Shown here: in pieces, positions 25,742 through 33,446 of the stretch
Position numbering within the stretch: position 1 is the first letter of the stretch
Layout of the letters: every line of letters begins with the position of its first letter
Assembly (NCBI RefSeq): GCF_963666145.1
Contig: NZ_OY762614.1
Location: forward strand, 3,400,501-3,464,500
Origin: an uncultured Desulfobacter sp.
Lineage (GTDB): Bacteria; Desulfobacterota; Desulfobacteria; Desulfobacterales; Desulfobacteraceae
Direction: 5' to 3'
DNA: 64,000 nt
Notes under the pieces: model-generated
Told to the model about the DNA's origin: nothing
What the model saw: the letters and a program-made list of their open reading frames with translations, nothing else
The model's database searches: none
Position numbers and translations under genes: made by a program

Positions 25742-27061
25742 ATGATGAATTTAGATAACCACCCCTGTTTTAATAAAAAGTCCTGCAAGGATTTCGGTCG
25801 AGTTCACCTACCGGTTGCCCCGGCCTGTAACATCCAGTGCAATTTCTGCAACAGAAAGTTTGACTGTGTGAATGAAAGCCGGCCCGGTGTCACCTCCTCC
25901 ATTTTGAGTCCGGACCAGGCCATGGCCTACCTGGCAGAGGTGGTTGCGGCCAAACCCAACACCTCCGTTGTGGGTATCGCAGGCCCTGGCGACCCCTTTG
26001 CCAACGGCGACAAAACCATGGACACCCTGACCAAGGTGCGTGCCACCTATCCGGAAATGCTCTTGTGCGTGGCCACCAACGGCCTGAACATTCATCCTTA
26101 CCTGGATCAGCTTAAAGAGATCAACGTCACCCATGTGAGCATCACCGTCAATGCGGTTGATCCTGAAGTCGGCGCCAAGATTTACTCCTGGGTCCGGGAA
26201 GGCAAAAAGTCCGTAGGCCCCAAAGAGGGTGCCAAAATACTGTTGGAACGCCAGATGGCTGCAGTCAAAGGCCTCAAAGAACGCAATATCATGGTAAAGG
26301 TCAACTCCATTCTGTTGCCCGGCATCAACGACGACCATATGGTTGAAGTGGCCAGAACCATGGGCGAGATGGGTGTGGATATCTTTAACATCATGCCGTA
26401 CTTCCCCACCAAAGGTTCCAATTTTGCAGATATGCCGGAACCCTCTAAAGGCCAGCTTAAAGAACTTAGAGAGGCCGCCAAGGTCTTTGTGCCCCAGATG
26501 ACCCATTGCAAACGCTGCAGAGCTGATGCCGTAGGCCTGCTGGATGATCCCTTGAACCAGAAACTCATGGACCGGCTGACCTTTCACGCCACGACCCCCA
26601 TTGCCCTGCCCAGTGCGCCCAAGTATTGCCACGAACAGGATTGTGATGATGGGTATGCGTTCAATGCCGCCGGCCCAAGACCCTATGTGGCCCTGGCCAC
26701 CCGGGAAGGCGCCCTGATCAACCAGCACCTGGGCGAAGCCGAAGAACTTCACATCTACGACCTGACCGGGGACACCCCGAAATTTGTGGAAACCAGAACC
26801 GTGCCCAAACCCGGTGCCGGCAATGCCCGCTGGAATAACCTGGCCCGGACCATTAAAGACTGCCACACCATCCTGGTGTCCGGTGTGGGCGAAGCCCCCA
26901 AAAAAGTGCTGGGCAACATGGGATTTACCATCCATGAGGTCAACGGCATGATTGATCTGGTACTTTTGGCCATTAAAAAAGGTGAGTCCCTGGACCATTT
27001 GATTGTGCGGTCCCAGACCTCCTGCGGCGAGTGTCGGGGCACAGGCACCGGTTGTATGTAA
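25742..27061 (+). CDS. nifB: NifB radical SAM protein with NifX-like C-terminal domain
   Basis: 439 residues. The radical-SAM cluster motif is CNIQCNFCNRKFDC near residue 30, with N-terminal HPCFNKKSC and VVGIAGPGDPFANGD typical of NifB; it builds the 8Fe-9S-C core of FeMo-cofactor using S-adenosylmethionine. Further cysteines in HCKRCRADAVG bind extra clusters. Residues from about 315 on (RPYVALATREGALINQHLG) form a NifX/NafY-type cofactor-binding domain, and the tail SCGECRGTGTGC carries three more cysteines. Confidence 0.95.
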   Translation: MMNLDNHPCFNKKSCKDFGRVHLPVAPACNIQCNFCNRKFDCVNESRPGVTSSILSPDQAMAYLAEVVAAKPNTSVVGIAGPGDPFANGDKTMDTLTKVRATYPEMLLCVATNGLNIHPYLDQLKEINVTHVSITVNAVDPEVGAKIYSWVREGKKSVGPKEGAKILLERQMAAVKGLKERNIMVKVNSILLPGINDDHMVEVARTMGEMGVDIFNIMPYFPTKGSNFADMPEPSKGQLKELREAAKVFVPQMTHCKRCRADAVGLLDDPLNQKLMDRLTFHATTPIALPSAPKYCHEQDCDDGYAFNAAGPRPYVALATREGALINQHLGEAEELHIYDLTGDTPKFVETRTVPKPGAGNARWNNLARTIKDCHTILVSGVGEAPKKVLGNMGFTIHEVNGMIDLVLLAIKKGESLDHLIVRSQTSCGECRGTGTGCM

Positions 27062-27117
27062 TACAAAACTAAATTGATTATAAAACCAATTAAGAAATAA
27101 ACTTTTAAGGAGAAAAA

Positions 27118-27423
27118 ATGAACAAGCCCGAAAAACACATCCTCGTATGCGCAAGTTTTCGTCCCAGCGGAGAGCCCAAGGGCAAATGCCACAGAAAAGG
27201 TTCCGGTGATTTTTTAGCCTATATTGAAAACGAAGTGATCGACAGAGGTCTTGAAGAGATACTGGTTTCTTCTACCTGCTGCCTGAAACAGTGTGATGAC
27301 GGTCCGGTAATGGTGATTTATCCGGATAATATCTGGTACGGGCACGTGGATAACGAAGAAGCCATTGATGCTATTTTAGACGCCATGGAAGATGGCGAGA
27401 TCGCAGAGGATTATCTACTGTAA
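27118..27423 (+). CDS. Thioredoxin-like 2Fe-2S ferredoxin
   Basis: 101 residues, thioredoxin-fold 2Fe-2S ferredoxin with cysteines spaced as in that family: C11 (ILVCASFRPSGEPKGKC, C24), then the STCCLKQCDDGPVMVIYP block near residues 57-72. Such ferredoxins are common in nif operons and may donate electrons to nitrogenase or to cofactor assembly. An AAGGAG site precedes the ATG, and the stop shares one base with the nifV start (TAATG). Confidence 0.9.
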   Translation: MNKPEKHILVCASFRPSGEPKGKCHRKGSGDFLAYIENEVIDRGLEEILVSSTCCLKQCDDGPVMVIYPDNIWYGHVDNEEAIDAILDAMEDGEIAEDYLL

Positions 27424-28568
27424 TGAAGACCCATGATCAGCGGGTTTGGATGGTGGACACCACCCTTCGGGACGGGGAACAGGCCCCGGGTGTCTTTTTC
27501 CGTCCCCTGGAAAAACTGACCATCGCAAGTCAGCTGGCCGAATGCGGCGTTGACGAGATTGAGGTGGGCATCCCTGCCATGGGCGAACTGGCCTGCAGGG
27601 AAATTGAAGCCATTGCCCATTTGAATCTGCCCACCATGCTCACCAGCTGGTGCCGGGCGGTCAAAAAGGATATTGAGCTGGCCATCGGGTGCAACACCCC
27701 CGGCTGCCACATCAGTTTTCCCACCTCGTCCATTCTGCTCAAGACCTTTGAAAAAGATGAACACTGGGTGCTTGAGACCCTGGAGGACACGGTCCGGTTT
27801 GCACGCCAATATTTTGATCAGGTCTCCGTGGGCGCCCAGGACGCCACCCGCACGGACATGGGCTTTCTTGTACAATTTTGTCAACGCTCTATGGAACTGG
27901 GCGTTCATCGGGTGCGCCTTGCCGATACCGTGGGCATGATTACCCCGTCCGCCCTCATGGATATGATTGAGACCCTGCTGATCCGGGTGCCCGGCCTGGC
28001 GTTGGAGTTCCACGGTCACAACGACCTTGGCATGGCCACGGCCAATGCCGTGTCTGCTGTGGATGCAGGCGCCAAGGCCATCAGCGTGACAGTGAACGGA
28101 CTCGGGGAACGGGCAGGCAACGCCCCCCTTGAAGAGACTGCCATGGCACTGTTCGGTATCGGAGCCAAAAAAAGCAACATGCATCTGTCCGGGCTAACCC
28201 AGCTGTGCAACACCGTGGCAACCTATTCCGGACAGCCGATCCACCCGGCAAAACCTATTGTGGGATCGCGGATATTTTCCCATGAGTCCGGGATCCACTG
28301 TGCCGGCCTGCTGAAAAACGCCCGGTCCTATGAATTATACGATCCCAAGCAGGTGGGGCGCTGCAGCACAAGACAGATGGTATTAGGCGGCCATTCCGGG
28401 TCGGCGGCCATCAAACATGCCCTGGCCCACCGCAATATTAGTATTGACGCCGCTGCCGCCCAGAGATTGCTGCCCCAGGTCCGGAAGGCTGCTGCCACAC
28501 TAAATAAGCCTGTATCCCCGGAACTGCTTGAATCTATCTATCGCAGGACGTTGTGTACCAGGCAGTAG
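27423..28568 (+). CDS. nifV: Homocitrate synthase NifV
   Basis: 381-residue member of the isopropylmalate/homocitrate synthase family. It condenses acetyl-CoA with 2-oxoglutarate to make homocitrate, the organic ligand of FeMo-cofactor. DTTLRDGEQAPGVFF opens the TIM barrel, ALEFHGHNDLGMATANA carries the metal-binding histidines, and NGLGERAGNAPLEE follows. Its place at the end of the nif operon supports NifV over a leucine- or lysine-pathway enzyme. Confidence 0.93.
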   Translation: MKTHDQRVWMVDTTLRDGEQAPGVFFRPLEKLTIASQLAECGVDEIEVGIPAMGELACREIEAIAHLNLPTMLTSWCRAVKKDIELAIGCNTPGCHISFPTSSILLKTFEKDEHWVLETLEDTVRFARQYFDQVSVGAQDATRTDMGFLVQFCQRSMELGVHRVRLADTVGMITPSALMDMIETLLIRVPGLALEFHGHNDLGMATANAVSAVDAGAKAISVTVNGLGERAGNAPLEETAMALFGIGAKKSNMHLSGLTQLCNTVATYSGQPIHPAKPIVGSRIFSHESGIHCAGLLKNARSYELYDPKQVGRCSTRQMVLGGHSGSAAIKHALAHRNISIDAAAAQRLLPQVRKAAATLNKPVSPELLESIYRRTLCTRQ

Positions 28569-28601
28569 AGCTGTATTTTATAAAATGATCTTTCACATTT
28601 G

Positions 28602-28750
28602 ATGGCGTCGTAAAAAGTTTTACGTCTACTGGGTTATGGGGTTTGGTCAGGTGCTTGACATGCTTGAATATAAGCCTTCTTCTCCCTTGGCTCTTCTCTC
28701 CCTGACCAGGCCCCTTTACTTTGTAGACGTAAAACTTTTTACGACGCCAT
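28602..28750. mobile_element. 149-bp MITE-like element with 28-bp perfect inverted repeats
   Basis: The left arm (28602-28629, beginning ATGGCGTCGTAAAAAGTTTT) and the right arm (28723-28750) are perfect reverse complements over 28 bp. Inner arms GGTCAGG (28645-28651) and CCTGACC (28701-28707) extend the pairing, so the whole element can form a long hairpin. It encodes no transposase. It could be a non-autonomous transposable element or a large transcription stop after nifV; no clear target duplication is visible. Confidence 0.65.
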
Positions 28751-28840
28751 TTAGTTTTTAACCGGCAGTTTCTTTGTTTGGCCAAGTATGCCGATCGTGT
28801 CTTGTCCGATGCCGGTAATCCCCTCTCCCCCCAAAAAAAA

Positions 28841-28872
28841 GCAGCAGGGCTTTTTTCAAAGATCCCTGCTGC
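28841..28872 (-). terminator. Terminator of the PEP-CTERM gene
   Basis: GCAGCAGGG (28841-28849) pairs with CCCTGCTGC (28864-28872); on the minus strand the stem is followed by eight Ts (A-run 28833-28840). It ends the minus-strand transcript about 25 nt after the stop codon. Confidence 0.85.
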
Positions 28873-28896
28873 TCACCAATTAAAATTTGACGTTGC

Positions 28897-29625
28897 TTAG
28901 GTGAATTTTCTGGTGATACCTGCAATTCCGATCAGGCCGAATCCAAAGAGAAGCATTGTTGCCGGTTCCGGGTTGTGGATGGTTGAAAAATCATCCAAAC
29001 CGAATCCATCACTCTGTGAAGTTGTTAACCAGACAAGCGAGGAAAGGGGCTCATCATCATCATCCAATGTAATACCAACAAAAAAACTTGCCTTATTCTG
29101 GTTGCTTGCAAAAATGCTATAGTTACTGACGTGGTTTACAAACAACATGGTGAGCGCACCGGAATCAGCCGGATCCTGTATGTAAAAAAATAAGTTTTTT
29201 AAAGAATCATCTTTAAGCGTCAACGTGAGCAGTGTAATATCTCCGGAATCCAACCATTGACTTGCCTCGCCGCCTGTGGTTGTATTGCTCCGGCCGTAGG
29301 CGTTTGAATCATCGTCACTTTTAATTGAGAAATAAGGATTACTTGAAAACTCATTATCATTGTCCTTATTATATGAAGTGGCTCCTTCTCCTATCAATCC
29401 TCCAGCCGTAAACGTTCCCACACCGGTTTCTTTTTCGGTGTACCATCCCGTGTCAATGTCTTCAAAATCCTCTAAAACATGAACAGAGCCCTTTTGAGCC
29501 GCTTTCCAAGCATTGATTTGTGCAAGCTCAGTCGTAACGTCCCAGACATTAATGGTTAAGGCAAATGCCGGTGCTGTACCCACAACAAACAAACAAACGG
29601 ATAAAAACGAGATTAATTTTTTCAT
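28897..29625 (-). CDS. Secreted PEP-CTERM sorting-signal protein
   Basis: 242 residues with an N-terminal signal peptide (LISFLSVCLFVVGTAPAFA) and a C-terminal PEP-CTERM signal: NPEPATM, a hydrophobic helix, and the basic end RKFT. Such proteins are cut and exported by an exosortase and usually serve extracellular polymer or biofilm functions. The body is rich in Asp/Ser/Asn and resembles no enzyme I recognise. The exosortase must be encoded elsewhere. Single-gene unit with its own terminator. Confidence 0.85.
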   Translation of the reverse strand: MKKLISFLSVCLFVVGTAPAFALTINVWDVTTELAQINAWKAAQKGSVHVLEDFEDIDTGWYTEKETGVGTFTAGGLIGEGATSYNKDNDNEFSSNPYFSIKSDDDSNAYGRSNTTTGGEASQWLDSGDITLLTLTLKDDSLKNLFFYIQDPADSGALTMLFVNHVSNYSIFASNQNKASFFVGITLDDDDEPLSSLVWLTTSQSDGFGLDDFSTIHNPEPATMLLFGFGLIGIAGITRKFT

Positions 29626-30012
29626 TTATAACTCCTCTTATAAATCGCCATGGCAATCAAACGAGATCTTCCAAGGCGCGTTTTGCCTTTTCAAACTCGG
29701 TAAAATTTTTTTATTTGGGTTTTGTATGAGCAATATCCATACCTATAGATGAAAACGTCACTCTCGTTTTGTAATGGTTTGAATTTAATAGAGATATGTG
29801 TAGTGTTGGGTTTTTGTTGAGGGCGATGGGTTATATTTTGATGGATATTAAGAAATTTTTGTAATAAGAAATGTGAATTTAATATGTTATTTTTTATGGT
29901 AATTTTTACATATAAATGGCCGTTTTGATCTGGCTTTAGGATTTGATTTTTTTTGTCCCGGCCAGTACCCGAATCACCATATCAGGCGTGCAGGCCGGGA
30001 TAAGTCTGGTTA
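29626..30012. other. Intergenic region, 387 nt
   Basis: AT-rich spacer with no gene seen. An imperfect dyad CCCGGCC...GGCCGGG at about 29957-29998 lies after the 30013-30309 gene but has no T-run in that direction. The region just before 29625 should hold the promoter of the PEP-CTERM gene; no consensus boxes stand out. Confidence 0.4.
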
Positions 30013-30309
30013 CTACAGTTTGTCTTTAACGGATTTGATCTTGTCCTCCAGACCTTGCTTCTTGTCGGTCCGGGTGCCCAGTTTTATGGTGGTTGTTATG
30101 CGGGGCGCGCCCATATCATGGATCTTTTCGTGACAATCCTTCACTGCTTTAAATACCGTATCCCACTCGCCTTCAATATTGGTGCCGTATGCGTGCAGGT
30201 TCGATTTCAGCCCTGCCCCTGTAATGATTTCATGGCATGCCGCGACATATTTGGATACGGACAAACCCACGCCCAAAGGAACGACACAAAGATCAATGAT
30301 TACATTCAT
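30013..30309 (-). CDS. MTH1187-type thiamine-binding domain protein
   Basis: 98 residues of the MTH1187/YkoF-like family: MNVIIDLCVVPLGVGLSVSK at the start, LHAYGTNIEGEWD near residue 35, and TTIKLGTRTDKKQGLEDKI near the end. Family members form small ferredoxin-fold oligomers and some bind thiamine. The ATG at 30309, behind AAGGAGAA, is preferred to an upstream start. It follows the P-type ATPase gene by 55 nt and may belong to its transcript. Confidence 0.85.
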   Translation of the reverse strand: MNVIIDLCVVPLGVGLSVSKYVAACHEIITGAGLKSNLHAYGTNIEGEWDTVFKAVKDCHEKIHDMGAPRITTTIKLGTRTDKKQGLEDKIKSVKDKL

Positions 30310-30364
30310 TTTGATTCTCCTTCTTTTGGTTAAATAGGGCATTGTGTACCGAAATCAGATATTT

Positions 30365-32221
30365 TTAAAGAGTATCCAGTGTTTTCTTGGCGAAATAGCC
30401 GATTGAAGCACTCAACCCCACAACTATGAGAGATCCTGCATTATGCGTCACGGCTCCCCAAACCGGTGTCAGCCATCCCATGAATCCTGCGAAAACAGAA
30501 ATCAGATTAATGAGAAAACTGATGCCGATACACATTTGAATGGTTCTGCGCATGGTGCGCCCCAGTGAAAACAGATAGACCAGATTGTCCAGGCGGTCAT
30601 TCATCAGTACGATATCAGCGGTATCCAGGGCTGCGTCAGATCCCTTCAGCCCCATGGCAATACCCGTGTCCGCCGCTTTCAGGGCCGGGGCATCATTGAC
30701 ACCGTCCCCCACGTATACAAGCATGCCCCTGCCATAATCCTGGATGAGACGCAGTTTATCCGCCGGAGACTGCCGGGCCCAGACCGTCTCAATCCCGATC
30801 TGGTCACAAAGGATTTGAACAGGGACATCCTGATCCCCTGAGATTACTGCAAGGTCTTTGATGCCCAGCAATTTTAGTCGTTCAATTACCTTTGCCGCAG
30901 CCGTCCGGGGCTGATCCTGCATACAGATCCAGCCTGCGGCCTGCTGATCAATCGTGACCTCGACGCAGGTATATCCTTTTTCGGAAAATTTGTCCGTTGT
31001 CATGATTTCAACGGCCTGTCCCGCCACGTTTCCCCGAATACCCCGTCCCGGAATATTGACGATATCCCGGGCATCCGATAGGGTCAGTTGCCAATCTTTG
31101 GCTTTTTGGACAATGGCCCGTGCCAGTGGGTGATTCATTTTCAGTTCCAGTGCCCCGGCTGTTTGTATCAAATTTTCTTTGTTCATGTCGGCCTGGGCGC
31201 AAACAATCTCTTTGACCACCGGATCGCCACTGGTCAAGGTGCCTGTTTTGTCAAAAAAGATTCCAACCGCTTTGCCCATATTTTCCAGATAGATACCGCC
31301 TTTGACCAGGATACCCTGCCTGGAGGCGTTGCCTATGGCCGACACCGTGGCCACCGGACCTGCAAGAATAAAAGAGCAGGGGCATCCCACGATGAGCACA
31401 GTAATGGCCCGTTCAATATCCCGGGTAATGATAAAGGTCAGCAACGCACATGAGAGAATAACCGGCGTAAACCATCCGGCATACCGGTCAACAATTTTGG
31501 CCGATTGGACCTTGGATTGTTCTGCCGCCGTCACCATCTCTATAATTTTTCCTATGGTTGAATCCCGGCCCACCCGTTCTGCGCGAACCCGGATAAAACC
31601 GTCGGTGTTCAAGGTGCCGGCCCACACCTCGTCCCCTTGGGCTTTGGGCTTTGGCACGGATTCTCCCGTAACAGCAGACTCATCCACGGCACAGGCACCG
31701 TCTGCCACAGTGCCATCCACTGGAATGATCCCGCCGGTCTTCACAAGAATGATATCCCCTTGCACAATTTGCGACACCTTGACCGTCCGCTCCTCCCCGT
31801 TTTCTTCAAGAATCGCCGTGTCCGGGGTCATTTTTACCAGCGCCTCAATGGCGTTTCGTGCCGAATCGCTCACCGCCTCTTCGACCAGGGCTCCGGCCAC
31901 CATAATAGCCGAAACGACGGCCGCTTCAAGGAAATTACCGGTGACAATACAGGCGACAATGGCAATGGATACCAGTTCATCCACATTTACCTGCCGCTGG
32001 GCAATGCCTTTAACCGCCTCAATAATAATGGGCACCCCGTTGATCAGAATTGATATCATCAGAATAATATTGATTGTACTGACGGCTGGCAGGATTTGCA
32101 GATCAATGCCTTTTGCCAGGTATGACGCAGGTATCAAAAAAGCGCCTATGGCCGTTCTGATAAAGTCTTTTGAGCTAAATATTTCTTTGTATACGTTTAA
32201 ATTTGCATGCCTTCTAATCAT
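30365..32221 (-). CDS. P1B-type heavy-metal ATPase
   Basis: 618-residue metal-exporting ATPase of the inner membrane. TGES is at residues 185-188, the transmembrane CPC metal motif at 280-282 (VGCPCSFILAGP), phosphorylated Asp324 in DKTGTLT, HP in NHPLARAI and GDGVNDAPAL in the P-domain. There is no N-terminal metal-binding domain; the protein starts almost directly with the membrane helices, so it is shorter than ZntA/CopA. CPC is shared by Cu and Zn/Cd/Pb pumps, so the metal is open. It diverges from a MarR-type regulator across a repeat-bearing region. Confidence 0.9.
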   Translation of the reverse strand: MIRRHANLNVYKEIFSSKDFIRTAIGAFLIPASYLAKGIDLQILPAVSTINIILMISILINGVPIIIEAVKGIAQRQVNVDELVSIAIVACIVTGNFLEAAVVSAIMVAGALVEEAVSDSARNAIEALVKMTPDTAILEENGEERTVKVSQIVQGDIILVKTGGIIPVDGTVADGACAVDESAVTGESVPKPKAQGDEVWAGTLNTDGFIRVRAERVGRDSTIGKIIEMVTAAEQSKVQSAKIVDRYAGWFTPVILSCALLTFIITRDIERAITVLIVGCPCSFILAGPVATVSAIGNASRQGILVKGGIYLENMGKAVGIFFDKTGTLTSGDPVVKEIVCAQADMNKENLIQTAGALELKMNHPLARAIVQKAKDWQLTLSDARDIVNIPGRGIRGNVAGQAVEIMTTDKFSEKGYTCVEVTIDQQAAGWICMQDQPRTAAAKVIERLKLLGIKDLAVISGDQDVPVQILCDQIGIETVWARQSPADKLRLIQDYGRGMLVYVGDGVNDAPALKAADTGIAMGLKGSDAALDTADIVLMNDRLDNLVYLFSLGRTMRRTIQMCIGISFLINLISVFAGFMGWLTPVWGAVTHNAGSLIVVGLSASIGYFAKKTLDTL

Positions 32222-32245
32222 TGTTATCGTCCGTTTGCTTGAATT

Positions 32246-32319
32246 TCAAATATTTTGCCAATCAATCTATGTGCCAAATATCTTTATTTGTGTTGGTTGT
32301 CAAGTATTTTGAAAATCAA
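32246..32319. promoter_or_regulatory. Direct repeats between the ATPase and MarR genes
   Basis: Two 20-bp copies, TCAAATATTTTGCCAATCAA (32246-32265) and TCAAGTATTTTGAAAATCAA (32300-32319), match at 17 of 20 bases with 54-bp spacing. A partial third copy (TGTCAAATAC) follows at 32329. They lie in the divergent control region and are good candidates for operators of the adjacent MarR-family regulator. Confidence 0.5.
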
Positions 32320-32394
32320 ACTTTTAGTTGTCAAATACACAGCCCCATGATAGACACGAATTGGATATTATTTTCTTTAAGGGCAGGTATTGGA

Positions 32395-32808
32395 ATGGAT
32401 TTGAATCATCTTGCAAAAACAATTGTGGAATTTTATGAGAAATTGTCGTCCTGGGAGGATGCCGTGGTCAGGGATACCGGATTGACAACGGCCCAGGCGC
32501 ATACCATAGAAATCATCGGGCATTCAGGCCCCATCAAGATGAAAGATCTTGCCTATAGAATCGGCGTGACCACCGGGACTTTGACCGTGGCGGTGGATAA
32601 ACTTGAAAATAAAAACCTGCTTGAAAGAAAGCCGTGCAAAACGGACCGACGGTCTTATCTTATTGAGTTGACGGCTGCCGGCCAGGAATATTTCAAGCAG
32701 CACCACAATTTCCATATTAAGATGACCCAGGAGATTGTGGCGGATCTAACCGATGAAGAGCAGGCGTTATTCGGCATGATCCTTGAAAAGATGGTTAAAA
32801 AAATTTAG
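32395..32808 (+). CDS. MarR-family transcriptional regulator
   Basis: 137-residue winged-helix regulator: LTTAQAHTIEIIGHSGPIKM, then the recognition region LAYRIGVTTGTLTVAVDKLE and wing LLERKPCKTDRRSYLIELT. The ATG at 32395 gives the usual MarR length; longer frames would begin inside the repeat region. Divergent to the P1B ATPase, it probably represses that gene and itself in response to metal or redox stress. Confidence 0.85.
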   Translation: MDLNHLAKTIVEFYEKLSSWEDAVVRDTGLTTAQAHTIEIIGHSGPIKMKDLAYRIGVTTGTLTVAVDKLENKNLLERKPCKTDRRSYLIELTAAGQEYFKQHHNFHIKMTQEIVADLTDEEQALFGMILEKMVKKI

Positions 32809-32828
32809 CGTCAGGCGTTGCCCAGGAC

Positions 32829-33440
32829 TCACTTCAGGCGTTGTTCCTTTTTTTTGATGTACCAGTCCTGCTTGCCGTAAAGTTTGTCCATACATTCCGG
32901 GCACACACCGTGGCTGAACGTTGCCTGTGTGTGTTGTTCAATATATGTTTCAAGCAGGTTCCAATATCCTTTGTCATCTCTGATTTTTTTGCAACTGGCA
33001 CAGATTGGCAGCAGTCCGCTCAACGTTTTGATCTCGGCAAGTGCTGTTTCAAGGGCAATGGTTTTTTGCCTTAACTCAATATGGGTATTAATCCTGGCAA
33101 GCATTTCTGTTTGATCAAAGGGTTTGGTAATGTAGTCGACGCCCCCGGCTTTAAACCCTTGTACTTTATCTTCAATATTGTCCAACGCAGTCATGAAAAT
33201 GATCGGAATATCGGCCTTTTTCTTGTCCGCTTTAATTTCTGTGCAGGTATCAAAGCCATTCATTCCCGGCATCATCACATCAAGAAGAATAAGGTCCGGC
33301 AGGAATCGATCGAGCAATTGCATGGCCCGCTCACCTGACTCCGCAATGCGGGTCTGAAAATTTTGGCTTTTGAGAAAAGAGATCAGCACCTTGATGTTGT
33401 TGGGTTGATCGTCAACAATCAGAATCATTGGGTCTTGCAT
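32829..33440 (-). CDS. Response regulator with Cys-rich CKKIRDDKGYW tail
   Basis: 203 residues. Residues 1-125 are a receiver domain (VDDQPNN, phosphorylated Asp in LILLDVMMPGMNGFD, conserved Lys in ITKPF). A short coiled coil leads to a tail with LLPICASCKKIRDDKGYWN and a second pair CPEC, four cysteines in two CxxC pairs that could bind zinc or a cluster. There is no DNA-binding or enzymatic output domain. It is the last gene of a four-gene signalling operon, 6 nt after the kinase. The same tail recurs in the membrane protein at 40440-41468. Confidence 0.88.
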   Translation of the reverse strand: MQDPMILIVDDQPNNIKVLISFLKSQNFQTRIAESGERAMQLLDRFLPDLILLDVMMPGMNGFDTCTEIKADKKKADIPIIFMTALDNIEDKVQGFKAGGVDYITKPFDQTEMLARINTHIELRQKTIALETALAEIKTLSGLLPICASCKKIRDDKGYWNLLETYIEQHTQATFSHGVCPECMDKLYGKQDWYIKKKEQRLK

Positions 33441-33446
33441 AAAAGA

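Noticed and set aside
25808..27154. 448-codon antisense frame over nifB
   Set aside because: Mirror frame of nifB with no recognisable domain and no start signal.
28534..28785. 83-codon frame in the inverted-repeat element
   Set aside because: It spans both arms of the hairpin and the end of nifV; no protein similarity, so not coding.
29957..29998. Terminator after the thiamine-binding-type gene
   Set aside because: The GC dyad has its T-run on the wrong side for the minus-strand gene.
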